64,000 nucleotides of DNA. Origin: a virus. Shown here in pieces: positions 46,363-54,467 of this stretch; the stretch's first letter is position 1; each line of letters opens with the position of its first letter. The position numbers were made by a program, and so were the translations under genes. The stretch covers positions 42,788-106,787 of the IMG/VR virus record IMGVR_UViG_3300010334_000034, one strand, 5' to 3'. The notes under the pieces were generated by a model. That model searched no databases and was not told where the DNA came from. It saw only the letters and a list, made by a program, of their open reading frames with translations.

Positions 46363-47244
46363 TTAGGCCTCTTTTAAAGCTGTAAGATATCCGGAGACTG
46401 GGCTATAAGCTTCTTTCTTTGACTCTGAAATTACAGCTGCTGGTACTTTAGCATCTTTAGATACTGAAGTTTGCTTAGCCTCTTCAACGAGACTTGCTGA
46501 TGTTTCTTTGTCTTCTCTCTCGAACATCTCAACGACATAGTTAAAATTCTCCGAGATATACTCAGGAGCCTTGTCGCTCAATATTTTTGTAATAAAATTC
46601 TTCTTAGCAGAACGCATACCCTTTGTCTTTTCTTCTAAAAGAAGAGATGACTTAGCATGGTTAAGCTGTTGGGTGAGGGCTAAATTTTCATTATAGGACT
46701 CATTGAGTTGAGCTTGAAGCTCATCAATCTTACCCTTTCCCTGTGAAATGAGACTCTTGACATCTTCATTTAACGAAGACGGGTCAAAAGCAAGGATGCT
46801 CTTGATTTGCTCAAGTTGCTGCTTAGCTGTTGTATTAGCAACTGCTTCATCTAATTGAACTTGTGGAACTGCCTTCTCAAGATAAAGATCTAAGAAGTTG
46901 CTGATCTCTTCAACAACCTTGTTGCTAAAGCTTTCAGCTTTCTCATTAAGAGCTGCTCTATAATAAGAAACAAGCTTTTCTAACTTTGATGTGTGACTTA
47001 AATTAATAGCCTCAACAACTGTTTCTAATTTTTGTGAGTGATCATTATCAATAGCTTCTAAAAGCTTTTCTAACTTAGAAGCATGCTCTTCATCTTGTTT
47101 ACTAAGAGCACTCTCTAATTCAAGAGAAACTTTTGCATTGACTTTTTCGTCAACTGCACTTGTAAACGCCTCAGCAATAGCTGTAGCTGTTTCTTCATTT
47201 AAAACATTACTGTCTATATTTTTGAGAATAGATGAAAGATCCAT
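46363..47244 (-). CDS. Prohead scaffold core protein, gp22-like
   Basis: A 293-residue, highly helical and charged protein directly upstream of the capsid gene, where T4-like phages carry the gp22 scaffold. It has near-repeats (KLEKLLEAIDNDHSQKLETV; VEAINLSHTSKLEKLVSYY), Gln/Glu-rich coiled-coil sequence from 130 to 210, and a compact C-terminal region (KNFITKILSDKAPEYISENF). The N-terminal 17 residues end in LNE, a likely prohead-protease site. In T4 the core is degraded by gp21 during head maturation; the same is expected here. Assignment is from context and composition. Confidence 0.82.
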   Translation of the reverse strand: MDLSSILKNIDSNVLNEETATAIAEAFTSAVDEKVNAKVSLELESALSKQDEEHASKLEKLLEAIDNDHSQKLETVVEAINLSHTSKLEKLVSYYRAALNEKAESFSNKVVEEISNFLDLYLEKAVPQVQLDEAVANTTAKQQLEQIKSILAFDPSSLNEDVKSLISQGKGKIDELQAQLNESYNENLALTQQLNHAKSSLLLEEKTKGMRSAKKNFITKILSDKAPEYISENFNYVVEMFEREDKETSASLVEEAKQTSVSKDAKVPAAVISESKKEAYSPVSGYLTALKEA

Positions 47245-47261
47245 AAAATTTATTGTTGCAA

Positions 47262-47531
47262 TTACTTACTCTTCTTGGTGGCCTTTTTGTCACCTTTTTT
47301 TACACCAGCTTTTGAAAGGGCAATAGCAACTGCTTGCTTTTGTGGATGACCTTTCTTAACTTCCTTAGAAATGTCTTTGCTGACTTTCTTTGCTTTTTGC
47401 TTTTCAGCTGTGCTCTTGATACGAGTCTTAACCTTTTCAGATACTATTGTATCTAAAGTTGTGTTAGCTGACTTGTAATCTTTTTCACAAATCTGAGCTA
47501 TGAATTTTGAAATTACGGAACGGATACTCAT
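47262..47531 (-). CDS. Small basic prohead core protein, DUF6496-like
   Basis: An 89-residue Lys-rich protein (about 24 Lys). Residues 1-45 (SVISKFIAQICEKDYKSANT) resemble small prohead core proteins of T4-like phages. The GHPQKQAVAIALSKAG motif at about 61-76 is the DUF6496 signature, and it ends in a Lys/Ser tail. ICE at 14-16 is a possible protease site. It lies between the scaffold and protease genes, the place of T4 gp67/gp68-type core components, so a role inside the prohead or in DNA binding is likely. Confidence 0.65.
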   Translation of the reverse strand: MSIRSVISKFIAQICEKDYKSANTTLDTIVSEKVKTRIKSTAEKQKAKKVSKDISKEVKKGHPQKQAVAIALSKAGVKKGDKKATKKSK

Positions 47532-47538
47532 GTTATGT

Positions 47539-47546
47539 TATTTATT
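47539..47546 (-). promoter_or_regulatory. TAAATA box before the small core gene
   Basis: AATAAATA on the minus strand, seven bases before the ATG at 47531. Seven of eight bases match the T4 late octamer. Confidence 0.35.
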
Positions 47547-47565
47547 TACCCTTGTCTGTGACAAA

Positions 47566-48240
47566 TTAAAGAGTTTTTAATGCATTAATAAAATTAATGA
47601 CTTGTTCTCTGAGATATTGATCTGACATTTTTTTAGGTAAAGATGCTATATTCTTTTCGAAATTTTCATAAGTCGGTGCAAATTGACCGTACTCATTTAA
47701 TATCCATTGCTTGGATTCTAATATACCATTAACAAAAGCAGAAGGTACTGAAGGATCAGCAACAACGTCTACTGCTACTAATCTAAAATCTGAAACTCTA
47801 TTGGTACCATTACCGTCTGGTGTAAGAGCTCCTAATGCTCTACTAGATACACCAAGACGCACTCCGTCCATTATTAATGAACGAACAATTTGACCCATAG
47901 GTGTGGAAAGTACTCTAGACTTACCTTTAAAAATATCTCCTTCTTGTCTTAGCTCTGTAACCATATGACATATTCTTTCTAAATTAACTTCTGGAGAAGA
48001 AGGGTGATTCAATTCACCGGTTGCTCTATTAGTTTCAATCATTTCAGATTGATAACGGTTAACCTCTTTAACCATTTCTTCTAATGGATAAACTCTCTTA
48101 TTCTTATTAGGCTTATTAGCCATTAAAAAATCACCTTCAATATGAAGGATAGAAGGTGTGTTTCTGTTTTTTTCTTCTATTAAATATTTGACTTCATAGA
48201 CAGGTTCTTCAACTAAAAGATTATAAACGTTTTGACTCAT
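47566..48240 (-). CDS. Prohead core protease, gp21-like
   Basis: A 224-residue serine protease of the gp21 (herpesvirus-assemblin-like) family. It cleaves scaffold, capsid and internal proteins during head maturation. Catalytic candidates: His79 in GELNHP, Ser132 or Ser133 in LGVSSRALG, and the conserved VDVVADPSVPSAFV block (157-170). The opening strands (LHIEGDFLMANKPNKNKRVY) match the family start. Length is close to T4 gp21 (212). It is preceded by a perfect TATAAATA 17 bases before the start. Confidence 0.9.
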   Translation of the reverse strand: MSQNVYNLLVEEPVYEVKYLIEEKNRNTPSILHIEGDFLMANKPNKNKRVYPLEEMVKEVNRYQSEMIETNRATGELNHPSSPEVNLERICHMVTELRQEGDIFKGKSRVLSTPMGQIVRSLIMDGVRLGVSSRALGALTPDGNGTNRVSDFRLVAVDVVADPSVPSAFVNGILESKQWILNEYGQFAPTYENFEKNIASLPKKMSDQYLREQVINFINALKTL

Positions 48241-48257
48241 AATAATATTATTGGAAA

Positions 48258-48265
48258 TATTTATA
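48258..48265 (-). promoter_or_regulatory. TATAAATA late-promoter match before the prohead protease
   Basis: A perfect T4-type TATAAATA on the minus strand, 17 bases before the ATG at 48240. It lies in a 44-base intergenic gap, the most promoter-like context of all the boxes in the window. Confidence 0.6.
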
Positions 48266-48284
48266 CTTCAAAGCGGCACAATCA

Positions 48285-48746
48285 CTAAACTAAATCCTTT
48301 TCAGTTATAATTAAAAATATATAACCTTTGTTTTTAGCCCAAGCGGTTGCTGCTTCCCATTTAGCTTGATTAAGAATATATTGGGTTTGTTCAAATAAAA
48401 TTGTTTTTTTACTTTTTCTAGGAGTAATAATTGGTTTGGCTACATATTTAGAAGGTTTTATTTCTATTAATATTTTTTTAAAAATACCTTCTTTGTCTTT
48501 TAATAGAGCAACAATGTCAACAAAATATCTATGTAATCTTCCATCTAATGGTGATTGATAAGGAATAACTACCGATTCAGAACCCCAGGTAATAACATTA
48601 ATATTATTATCCATCCACCGAAAACATTTTAATTCTAAAGATGAACGATATACAATTGGTAAAGAACCTTTATATTTGTTTGGATTCTTTGGAATAAAAG
48701 TTCCTTGAAGAAAATTTCTATTCTTCTTTTTAATTGGAATTTTCAC
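48285..48746 (-). CDS. Head completion nuclease-like protein, gp4-like
   Basis: A 153-residue protein of the T4 gp4 (gp50) head completion family. The opening FIPKNPNKYKG, LPIVYRSSLELKCFRWMD, the block VITWGSESVVIPYQSPLDGR with LHRYFVDIVAL, and ILIEIKPSKY follow gp4 closely. The RYFVD...IEIKP arrangement is that of a TnsA-like endonuclease fold (D, E-x-K). In T4 it is needed to finish filled heads before tail joining. It overlaps the gp13-like gene by four bases. Confidence 0.85.
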   Translation of the reverse strand: MKIPIKKKNRNFLQGTFIPKNPNKYKGSLPIVYRSSLELKCFRWMDNNINVITWGSESVVIPYQSPLDGRLHRYFVDIVALLKDKEGIFKKILIEIKPSKYVAKPIITPRKSKKTILFEQTQYILNQAKWEAATAWAKNKGYIFLIITEKDLV

Positions 48747-49621
48747 CCAATGAAGAATTTGGGAGGTAGAGTGTCAACCATTTTGGTTTGAATCTCTTGT
48801 TCTAATTCATCCTTTTCCTTTTCACCTTGTCTGAAAAGATCTGAGGCATTAACTGTCTGTCCTCCAAAAATATTTGTACCAGCATATTTGCTTCTCACAT
48901 GGGCTACATTTATTTTTGTTAAAGCTAATACATATCTATAAACCCACATTTGACTTACGATGTCTTTAATAGGTAAAGTCATATGACACCCAACCAATCC
49001 AAAATAAGGGGGCAATCTTTGAGGCTCGGGTATTAATTTTAATACTTGATTATGAGCATCAAATCTTATATAAGGAGTTAAAGCTAAAACTTTATCTCTT
49101 GTATCTAACCAGCTCTTCAATGCTTGCCAAGTTATTAAATCGTAACCAACATTACCTAAAAGATGACCAAAATAAGCTTGTTGTGCTATTGTATGTTCAA
49201 TAGTAAACAATGTATTAATACCTGTATTATTACCTTCTGCAAAAGAATATACATCAACAACTGGTCTATAAGCATTTCTATCCATATCCCATCCGCCACT
49301 AAGACTAGCGGTTGCCGAATCCGGATTAGCTGATTGATACATTTGTGGTGTGATATTCATCATTCTTCCGATAGGAAGACCTACACCTGGAACATATAAG
49401 TCTGATCTAAAAACTAAAAATTCTTCTGTGGTGCCAGCAAATTTAGTAAAATACTCACATGCATAATCTATATTTTCATACATTTGCTCACTGCTAACTT
49501 CTACTTGGATTAAAGGTTCTCCAAGAGCTCTTCTCACTCTCTGAGCTAAAAGATCATATGTAGTGACTTTAGGAGCAAAGGTCAATGATCCGTGAAAATT
49601 ATTTGGTATTACAGAATCCAT
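48743..49621 (-). CDS. Neck protein, gp13-like
   Basis: About 292 residues. The segment YDLLAQRVRRALGEPLIQVE with SSEQMYENIDYACEYFTKFA is typical of T4-type gp13 neck proteins, and a conserved block WVYRYVLALTKINVAHVRSK lies near the C-terminus. gp13 joins the portal collar and allows tail attachment. The leftmost possible start is a TTG within a GGATAAATATATAATA stretch; I use the ATG at 49621. The gene sits between gp4- and gp15-like genes as expected of a neck cluster. Confidence 0.72.
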   Translation of the reverse strand: MDSVIPNNFHGSLTFAPKVTTYDLLAQRVRRALGEPLIQVEVSSEQMYENIDYACEYFTKFAGTTEEFLVFRSDLYVPGVGLPIGRMMNITPQMYQSANPDSATASLSGGWDMDRNAYRPVVDVYSFAEGNNTGINTLFTIEHTIAQQAYFGHLLGNVGYDLITWQALKSWLDTRDKVLALTPYIRFDAHNQVLKLIPEPQRLPPYFGLVGCHMTLPIKDIVSQMWVYRYVLALTKINVAHVRSKYAGTNIFGGQTVNASDLFRQGEKEKDELEQEIQTKMVDTLPPKFFIG

Positions 49622-49628
49622 TATTATA

Positions 49629-49636
49629 TATTTATC
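49629..49636 (-). promoter_or_regulatory. TAAATA box before the neck gene
   Basis: GATAAATA on the minus strand, seven bases from the ATG at 49621. Seven of eight bases match the late-promoter octamer. Confidence 0.4.
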
Positions 49637-49646
49637 CAATTACAAT

Positions 49647-50453
49647 TTATATGTTAACAAAAATGGAATCATTTTCATTATTATTATTAATAATGAATAC
49701 TAAATCACCTTTATTAAAACCTTCAATAGGTTGGTTATTAGCTGCTGTTGTGTTGTTTTGAGCTGGTGTAAGCTTAACCGTAGGTTCTTGGTCTATATAT
49801 TTAGTATCAATAGTATAGATCTTCTTAACGGTTTCATCCATCTTCTTAAACAACCATCCTTTTATCGTAAAAGATGTTTCAGCTGTTAATCTCTGAGCTT
49901 GATTATTATTTAATTCTGTTGGATAAGACATATTAACAGTTCCGTTCCATAATACTTCAGAACGCAATTCATAAGGTTCTGTGTTTTTAGAAAATGAAGG
50001 TAACTTCCAAGAAATAATAATATAAGGATCACAATAGGGTATAAAATTACTAATAATTTGATCCATATCTGTTTGATACTTTGTTATAATAGTCATATTG
50101 ACTGTTATGTTTATTGGTACTGGTTGGGGTATTTTTTGTACTAGACCATTAGAATAACCAGATCCGGCATTGGCTACGAATCCTTCTATCTTATTAAAGA
50201 CTCTTGCCTGATCTCTAGCAACACTTGTTATATTAACTGCAACCACAGGTAATGTAATACCACCAGGTGCTGGAGTGTTTATGGTTTCATATACTCTTTG
50301 TTTAGGGGCATAAACAAATTTTACATAATTTCCAGATGTAGGACTTGTTAAAGTTTTATTGTTATCATATCTTTTAATGATGATATCATTGAAAGCTGAT
50401 ACAAATTGCTCTAATAAAGTTTGTATTTCAAAATTAAAAGTATATAGACGCAT
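49647..50453 (-). CDS. Tail sheath stabiliser/completion protein, gp15-like
   Basis: A 268-residue protein of the T4 gp15 family, which caps the tail and joins it to the head. The opening FNFEIQTLLEQFVSAFNDII with IKRYD, the block LPVVAVNITSVARDQARVFN and the TPVN-like core INITVNMTIITKYQTDMDQI with PYCDPYIIISW parallel gp15 (YNPSPIKMIYELSIFTRYEDDMFQI in T4 is the equivalent). It ends with ETSFTIKGWLFKKMDETVKK. The last 50 residues are an Asn-rich extension not found in T4. Confidence 0.78.
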   Translation of the reverse strand: MRLYTFNFEIQTLLEQFVSAFNDIIIKRYDNNKTLTSPTSGNYVKFVYAPKQRVYETINTPAPGGITLPVVAVNITSVARDQARVFNKIEGFVANAGSGYSNGLVQKIPQPVPINITVNMTIITKYQTDMDQIISNFIPYCDPYIIISWKLPSFSKNTEPYELRSEVLWNGTVNMSYPTELNNNQAQRLTAETSFTIKGWLFKKMDETVKKIYTIDTKYIDQEPTVKLTPAQNNTTAANNQPIEGFNKGDLVFIINNNNENDSIFVNI

Positions 50454-50464
50454 TCGTCTTATAC

Positions 50465-52135
50465 TTACTGGAATCGATCTAAAAAGTGTTTGGGTAAATT
50501 CCTTTTATTATTCATAACAGCTTTAACTGCCACCCCGTCTAGTATATAGGTAATAGAATGATCTTCTGAAGATCTAGTACATCTACCGCTCATCTGAATA
50601 AGAGAATCAAGCATCTTCATAGAATAATGTTCTTTATTCTTTTCAAACATTTTCTTAATACGTTTGGATCCAAGAGGCATATAAGGTGCTTTAATGATAA
50701 TTTGAAATCTTCCTAAATCTCCATCTAAACTTAACCCAGTATCTAGTGACGGGCTAACTAAAACTGAATCTGTATCTATTTCTTCTTTATGAATTTTTAC
50801 AATATCTTCATTAGAGGTACCTACTTCTCTAAAAAGAAATTGTCTTTTTTGATTTCTTATTTTCTTCTTTAAAGCTTCAGTGATTTGATTAGTATGAGTA
50901 TGAATGATACCCTTTTCTCCTTTGTGACTATCACATATTTGTAATGCTAAATCCAATACTCTAGGTAAATCCTTAGCCATATTAGAATAAGACAAATTGT
51001 GTTTTGTGGAACAAAATATAGGTGACTTCTGTGCCTCGAAAGTTGATTTAATTTCTATATATTCAAATTCATTTTCTTTAATGCCTAAACTTTTAGCAAA
51101 TTCTTTGGGGTTACTAATGGTTGCAGACATCATTAAAACTTTATCCGCATAATCAAATATACGCTTGGCTAATGGTCTAATATCATAAGGTGTAAATGTA
51201 ACTGATTCTGAATCTTTCTTTTCGACCATATATTCACATTCATGCCATGACTCTACTACGTCTCCTATAGTATTAACCATTCCCGTCATCTTGCTAAGTC
51301 TTTGCATCTGTTTAAATTGAATACCAGAAAAGGAATTGTTCTTTTGAGAAAGCAAAGATACTTTGTGTTTGAGATCTGCTAATTCATCTTTAAGAAGAAT
51401 ATAAATATCTTGTAACCATCTTCCGGCTTCATCAGAATCGTCTGATATTAATTTCTTAAATGGTATATCCTCTGCTGCTAAGAAAGAATAAGGAACCGTA
51501 ACTGAATATTGACCTACCAATTCATCTTCTATCTGACTAGCTTCATCACAAACAAATACTTCTCTCCTTCTCAAATAAGGAGGAAGACTAATAAGATACC
51601 TATAATTTAAAACTGAGTATTGCGATAAGAGTGCCTCATTCTTAGTCTTGTAATAAGGACACCTATTTTTACTAAAGCAATCCTCTCTTAAATTAGCAGA
51701 GAACAAGCAAGGAGCAAAGTCAACCGATAGATTCTTGTCTACATCACAATTGTAATTGTTCTTTCCTTTGGCCAATACAATGTCATTGAAGAGTTCTTTG
51801 TATTGATCTTGCAAAGATCGGGTGACTGTTAAAATGTAACTTCCATACGAAGGCTTATCATTAAAATCTTCTTCGTAAAGATAACCTCCATTACGATCTC
51901 TTTTATATATACCGTAATTTTCTAAAATAGATTTACGGTCTTGATCTACATTCTTTGTAGAAGCTGCAACTGCAACTCCTATATGTGATTTACCAGATCC
52001 TGTAGGAAGACATGCAATGACATATTTCTTACCTGCTGAAAATGCTTTATCTATTTTCTCCAAGGCTTCCTCCTGTTGAGGTCTTGGAGTTCCTGAAAAG
52101 GTTTCTAGATATTTAGAGCTTAGTAATTTCTGCAC
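50465..52135 (-). CDS. DinG/Rad3-type superfamily 2 helicase
   Basis: A 556-residue helicase. Walker A is PTGSGKS (44-50) and motif II is VCDEAS (195-200). Between them lie four Cys (130, 143, 153, 159) in the arrangement of the iron-sulfur cluster of XPD/DinG helicases. Motif III-like MSATISNPKEFAKSLGI and motif VI QMSGRCTRSSEDHS (with the conserved Arg) follow. These enzymes unwind DNA 5' to 3' in repair and restart. The start is GTG, overlapping the upstream 81-residue gene. The iron-sulfur assignment follows from the Cys spacing and family knowledge. Confidence 0.85.
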   Translation of the reverse strand: MQKLLSSKYLETFSGTPRPQQEEALEKIDKAFSAGKKYVIACLPTGSGKSHIGVAVAASTKNVDQDRKSILENYGIYKRDRNGGYLYEEDFNDKPSYGSYILTVTRSLQDQYKELFNDIVLAKGKNNYNCDVDKNLSVDFAPCLFSANLREDCFSKNRCPYYKTKNEALLSQYSVLNYRYLISLPPYLRRREVFVCDEASQIEDELVGQYSVTVPYSFLAAEDIPFKKLISDDSDEAGRWLQDIYILLKDELADLKHKVSLLSQKNNSFSGIQFKQMQRLSKMTGMVNTIGDVVESWHECEYMVEKKDSESVTFTPYDIRPLAKRIFDYADKVLMMSATISNPKEFAKSLGIKENEFEYIEIKSTFEAQKSPIFCSTKHNLSYSNMAKDLPRVLDLALQICDSHKGEKGIIHTHTNQITEALKKKIRNQKRQFLFREVGTSNEDIVKIHKEEIDTDSVLVSPSLDTGLSLDGDLGRFQIIIKAPYMPLGSKRIKKMFEKNKEHYSMKMLDSLIQMSGRCTRSSEDHSITYILDGVAVKAVMNNKRNLPKHFLDRFQ

Positions 52136-52358
52136 TCTTTATTATATCAAAGTTAATTGCTTTTCTCACGCAAGAACACACTGCATATGTATAATTTTGT
52201 GTATCCCTGCCTAAATGACCTCTGCCTTGGCATTTATTACAATTTGACTTAGGCATCTTGAGAAGAGGTAATTGGCCTATATCTAATAAAGGTACGTCTG
52301 ATTCTAAAACCTCATAGTAGGTTGCGGAAAAGACACTGTATACTAATGTTTTATTCAT
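52113..52358 (-). CDS. Small zinc-knuckle protein (DnaJ-like CxxCxGxG)
   Basis: An 81-residue protein with one zinc-knuckle-like unit: Cys40 and Cys43 in CNKCQGRGHLG, a DnaJ-type CxxCxGxG, and Cys61/Cys63 in CSCVRK. It is likely to bind one zinc ion. The N-terminal 35 residues are a short beta region. It is sandwiched between the helicase and a 119-residue gene with overlaps at both ends, so it belongs to the replication operon. Function unknown. Confidence 0.55.
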   Translation of the reverse strand: MNKTLVYSVFSATYYEVLESDVPLLDIGQLPLLKMPKSNCNKCQGRGHLGRDTQNYTYAVCSCVRKAINFDIIKSAEITKL

Positions 52359-52710
52359 TGGAAGCGTTAATAGTTAAAATGGAATCCCAAAATTTATTGT
52401 TAGATGTTTTACTTGGATATACTCGAAGATAATTTTCTATCTCTGGTGCATGTTTGGCTAATGTTTTGACTCTGTAATCAAAATATATTAAATCATCTTC
52501 TTCATGGATTTCAACTCCATAAGGAATAGGAATTTCAATTTTTTCTCTTTCCTTACGAAGTGTATCCATTATAAACATTATATAAAAATTCTTTTGATAA
52601 AAAAGAATAAGTTTTCCTTGTTTATAAATTTTATTGCCAAATTCTAAAGACACTTTTTTCTGTAAAAGAAATTTACAAGCTTCCTCTATAATTGTTCCGT
52701 TGATACTCAT
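52351..52710 (-). CDS. Hypothetical protein of the replication block
   Basis: About 119 residues and of unknown function. It opens MSINGTIIEEACKFLLQKKV and contains a beta-rich middle (GKLILFYQKNFYIMFIMDTL) and a DDLIYFDYRVKTLA segment. I use the Met at 52710, one base after the preceding stop, rather than the longer form that would overlap it by 35 bases. No motif links it to a family. Its close packing suggests it is co-expressed with the helicase. Confidence 0.45.
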   Translation of the reverse strand: MSINGTIIEEACKFLLQKKVSLEFGNKIYKQGKLILFYQKNFYIMFIMDTLRKEREKIEIPIPYGVEIHEEDDLIYFDYRVKTLAKHAPEIENYLRVYPSKTSNNKFWDSILTINASNE

Positions 52711-52711
52711 T

Positions 52712-53095
52712 TTATTTGTCCATAAATGCTGCTTTCTGAGCTGCATCCATATTTCCTATTGTTTTATTAAAATATTCCCAAAATTTTTCTGGTGGTTTAG
52801 ATGGTACAACTGACACTACTTCACAATTAGTTACAGGCACCATTCTCCAATCTTGGAAAAAAATATCCCATACAGTTAAAAGACCTTTTGAAACAGCATT
52901 ATAAGCTGGACTCTGTGTTGGTTGTTTAAAATTTAAAATTTCTCTTCCTAATTTTGAATCTAATATTCCACGATCAAGTGTTGCTAACATTCTTCTAGTG
53001 GCTGGTCTACCTGCTACTTTCATTCGTCGTACAAATTTAATTTCTACGACGTTTGATTCTAACAGACTTTTTAAACCACCAAGAGAAAGCTTCAC
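52712..53095 (-). CDS. WYL_2/DUF2693-like protein
   Basis: A 127-residue protein. The pattern VVEIKFVRRMKVAGRPATRR with MLATL, then LLTVWDIFFQDWRMVPV, resembles the phage WYL_2 (DUF2693) family. In that family a basic strand and a V-W-D...W-R motif form a small beta domain thought to relate to WYL domains, which can bind nucleic acid or ligands. No activity is known to me. It overlaps the co-chaperonin-like gene by four bases. Confidence 0.5.
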   Translation of the reverse strand: MKLSLGGLKSLLESNVVEIKFVRRMKVAGRPATRRMLATLDRGILDSKLGREILNFKQPTQSPAYNAVSKGLLTVWDIFFQDWRMVPVTNCEVVSVVPSKPPEKFWEYFNKTIGNMDAAQKAAFMDK

Positions 53096-53490
53096 TTAGT
53101 TTTCTTGCTCTTTTTAGGTTCGCAAACACCAAAGATGCGAGCTTCGTTCAAGAAAACAATGTGTTTCAGATCATTTATACTTGAAACCTGAATACCCTTA
53201 TCATTAGGGAATACTACATTATCTCCTTCCTTTACAGTTTTACAATTAGGACCAGCGAGGACTACTCTACCGATTCTCCAAACATGGTTGACGGCATTGA
53301 TAGGTAACCAAATACCATTGCGATTTACTTCTGTACCGTCTTCATTAAGGTCTATGTATTGAACCATAATGATATCATCCATGACTTTGGTTAAAGTCCA
53401 ATCATCTAATTCTAAAGAATTACTTTTGTAATTTTCTATTTGAACTAATCCGTGGATTCTATCTTCTTGTTGAGGTCTAGCAATTGTCAT
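53092..53490 (-). CDS. GroES/gp31-like co-chaperonin
   Basis: A 132-residue protein with the GroES plan. A first strand is DDIIMVQYID, and a mobile-loop-like stretch (LNEDGTEVNRNGIWLPI) carries the hydrophobic tripeptide that would contact GroEL. Then come VWRIGRVVLAGPN, the turn VKEGDNVVFPNDKG, and the last strands HIVFLNEARIFGVCEP. In T4 gp31 replaces GroES so that the host chaperonin can fold the large capsid protein. That is the likely role here. It is longer than GroES (97) through a 25-residue N-terminal extension and a Lys-rich tail. Confidence 0.72.
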   Translation of the reverse strand: MTIARPQQEDRIHGLVQIENYKSNSLELDDWTLTKVMDDIIMVQYIDLNEDGTEVNRNGIWLPINAVNHVWRIGRVVLAGPNCKTVKEGDNVVFPNDKGIQVSSINDLKHIVFLNEARIFGVCEPKKSKKTK

Positions 53491-53499
53491 ATATTAAAG

Positions 53500-53892
53500 T
53501 TATTTAAGTTTTCCATTCAATTCTGCAAGGGTTTTATTGTAGAATTCTATTTCTTTAGTTGAACATTCCATAGAAGTTGCTGTATCTGTAACATCTTCAT
53601 TATTATATTCCTTACCTGATTTCTTAATATAAGAAATCTTTTTAATGGTTTTAGGTAATACTAAATAAAAGAATTTATATATAGAATGATTGTCTTTAGC
53701 TAATTCTGTTTTATTGATCCATCTATTAGAAGTGGCATTTACAATTTGAGCTACAGAAGGGTCTGTCATAGATAGCCATCTATTGATAAGGAAAGATCCT
53801 GGTAAATTTAAATCTGTAGGAAGCTTTCCCTTCTTTTTGAGAATCCAATCTAATAGAGGAAATAATCCATCTATAGTATTTTTCTTAACCAT
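53500..53892 (-). CDS. Clamp loader small subunit, gp62-like
   Basis: About 130 residues. It resembles the small clamp-loader subunits of cyanophage-type T4 relatives: FLINRWLSMTDPSVAQIVNA followed by a KDNHSIYKFFYLVLPKTIKK block with FYLVLPK-type ending, then charged helices. It would form the gp44-gp62 complex with the ATPase at 41257-42192. I use the ATG at 53892 (TAATG overlap with the upstream stop); a longer form reads into the upstream gene. The assignment rests on remembered sequence pattern, not on a search. Confidence 0.6.
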   Translation of the reverse strand: MVKKNTIDGLFPLLDWILKKKGKLPTDLNLPGSFLINRWLSMTDPSVAQIVNATSNRWINKTELAKDNHSIYKFFYLVLPKTIKKISYIKKSGKEYNNEDVTDTATSMECSTKEIEFYNKTLAELNGKLK

Positions 53893-54464
53893 TAAATGAT
53901 TACCTTTGTAGTAGCAACAAAACAATCTTTAATAGTCTCTTGAAAAATTGCCTTAATTCTATTCGTAAGATAAGAAGCATTTGCATCATCCAACAAAAGA
54001 GAAAAGGCAAAAGAAGGAGCTTTAGGACCAGCTTTTATATTCAAGCCTAGATGACCAATGGCTACATTACCATCAATAACCTTAGTAATGCTAACACTAG
54101 CTTTTCCATATTCCTCATCTCCGGGTTTACGGATCATAATATCATCTCCATCTACTTTAACTTCAAATTTACCGTAATATCCGTTGGCTAATTCATCTCC
54201 AATATAACGTGCAAAGAGTCTTTGAAAGAAGACTGCACCAATAGGACAAATATTTGGAATCTCCCAACAGAAATTTAAAGCATCTTCTGAATAGATATAA
54301 TCATTATTTAATTTGTCTTCTAGATCAATTAAATTATCTGTAACATCCATGTTGCCGCGGAATGCAATAATAACACCAAGAGGATCATAATCCTTCTTAA
54401 AGTATTCATAACCAAATCTCTTGTGAATCAAATCACCATTATAATCTTGTTTAAAATAACTCAT
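53892..54464 (-). CDS. DUF366-like protein
   Basis: A 190-residue protein matching the DUF366 family, known mainly from archaea and some bacteria. Diagnostic blocks are VIIAFRGNMDVTDN (31-44), LIDLEDKLNNDYIYSEDALN (45-64), FFQRLFARYIGDEL, and SVSITKVIDGNVAIGHLGLN with IKAGPKAP. The family has no function that I can state with certainty. It heads the 3' part of a tightly packed set with an amidotransferase, a glycosyltransferase and QueC, three bases from its neighbour, so a link to 7-deazaguanine chemistry is a reasonable inference. The family call itself is fairly sure. Confidence 0.68.
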   Translation of the reverse strand: MSYFKQDYNGDLIHKRFGYEYFKKDYDPLGVIIAFRGNMDVTDNLIDLEDKLNNDYIYSEDALNFCWEIPNICPIGAVFFQRLFARYIGDELANGYYGKFEVKVDGDDIMIRKPGDEEYGKASVSITKVIDGNVAIGHLGLNIKAGPKAPSFAFSLLLDDANASYLTNRIKAIFQETIKDCFVATTKVII

Positions 54465-54467
54465 GTC

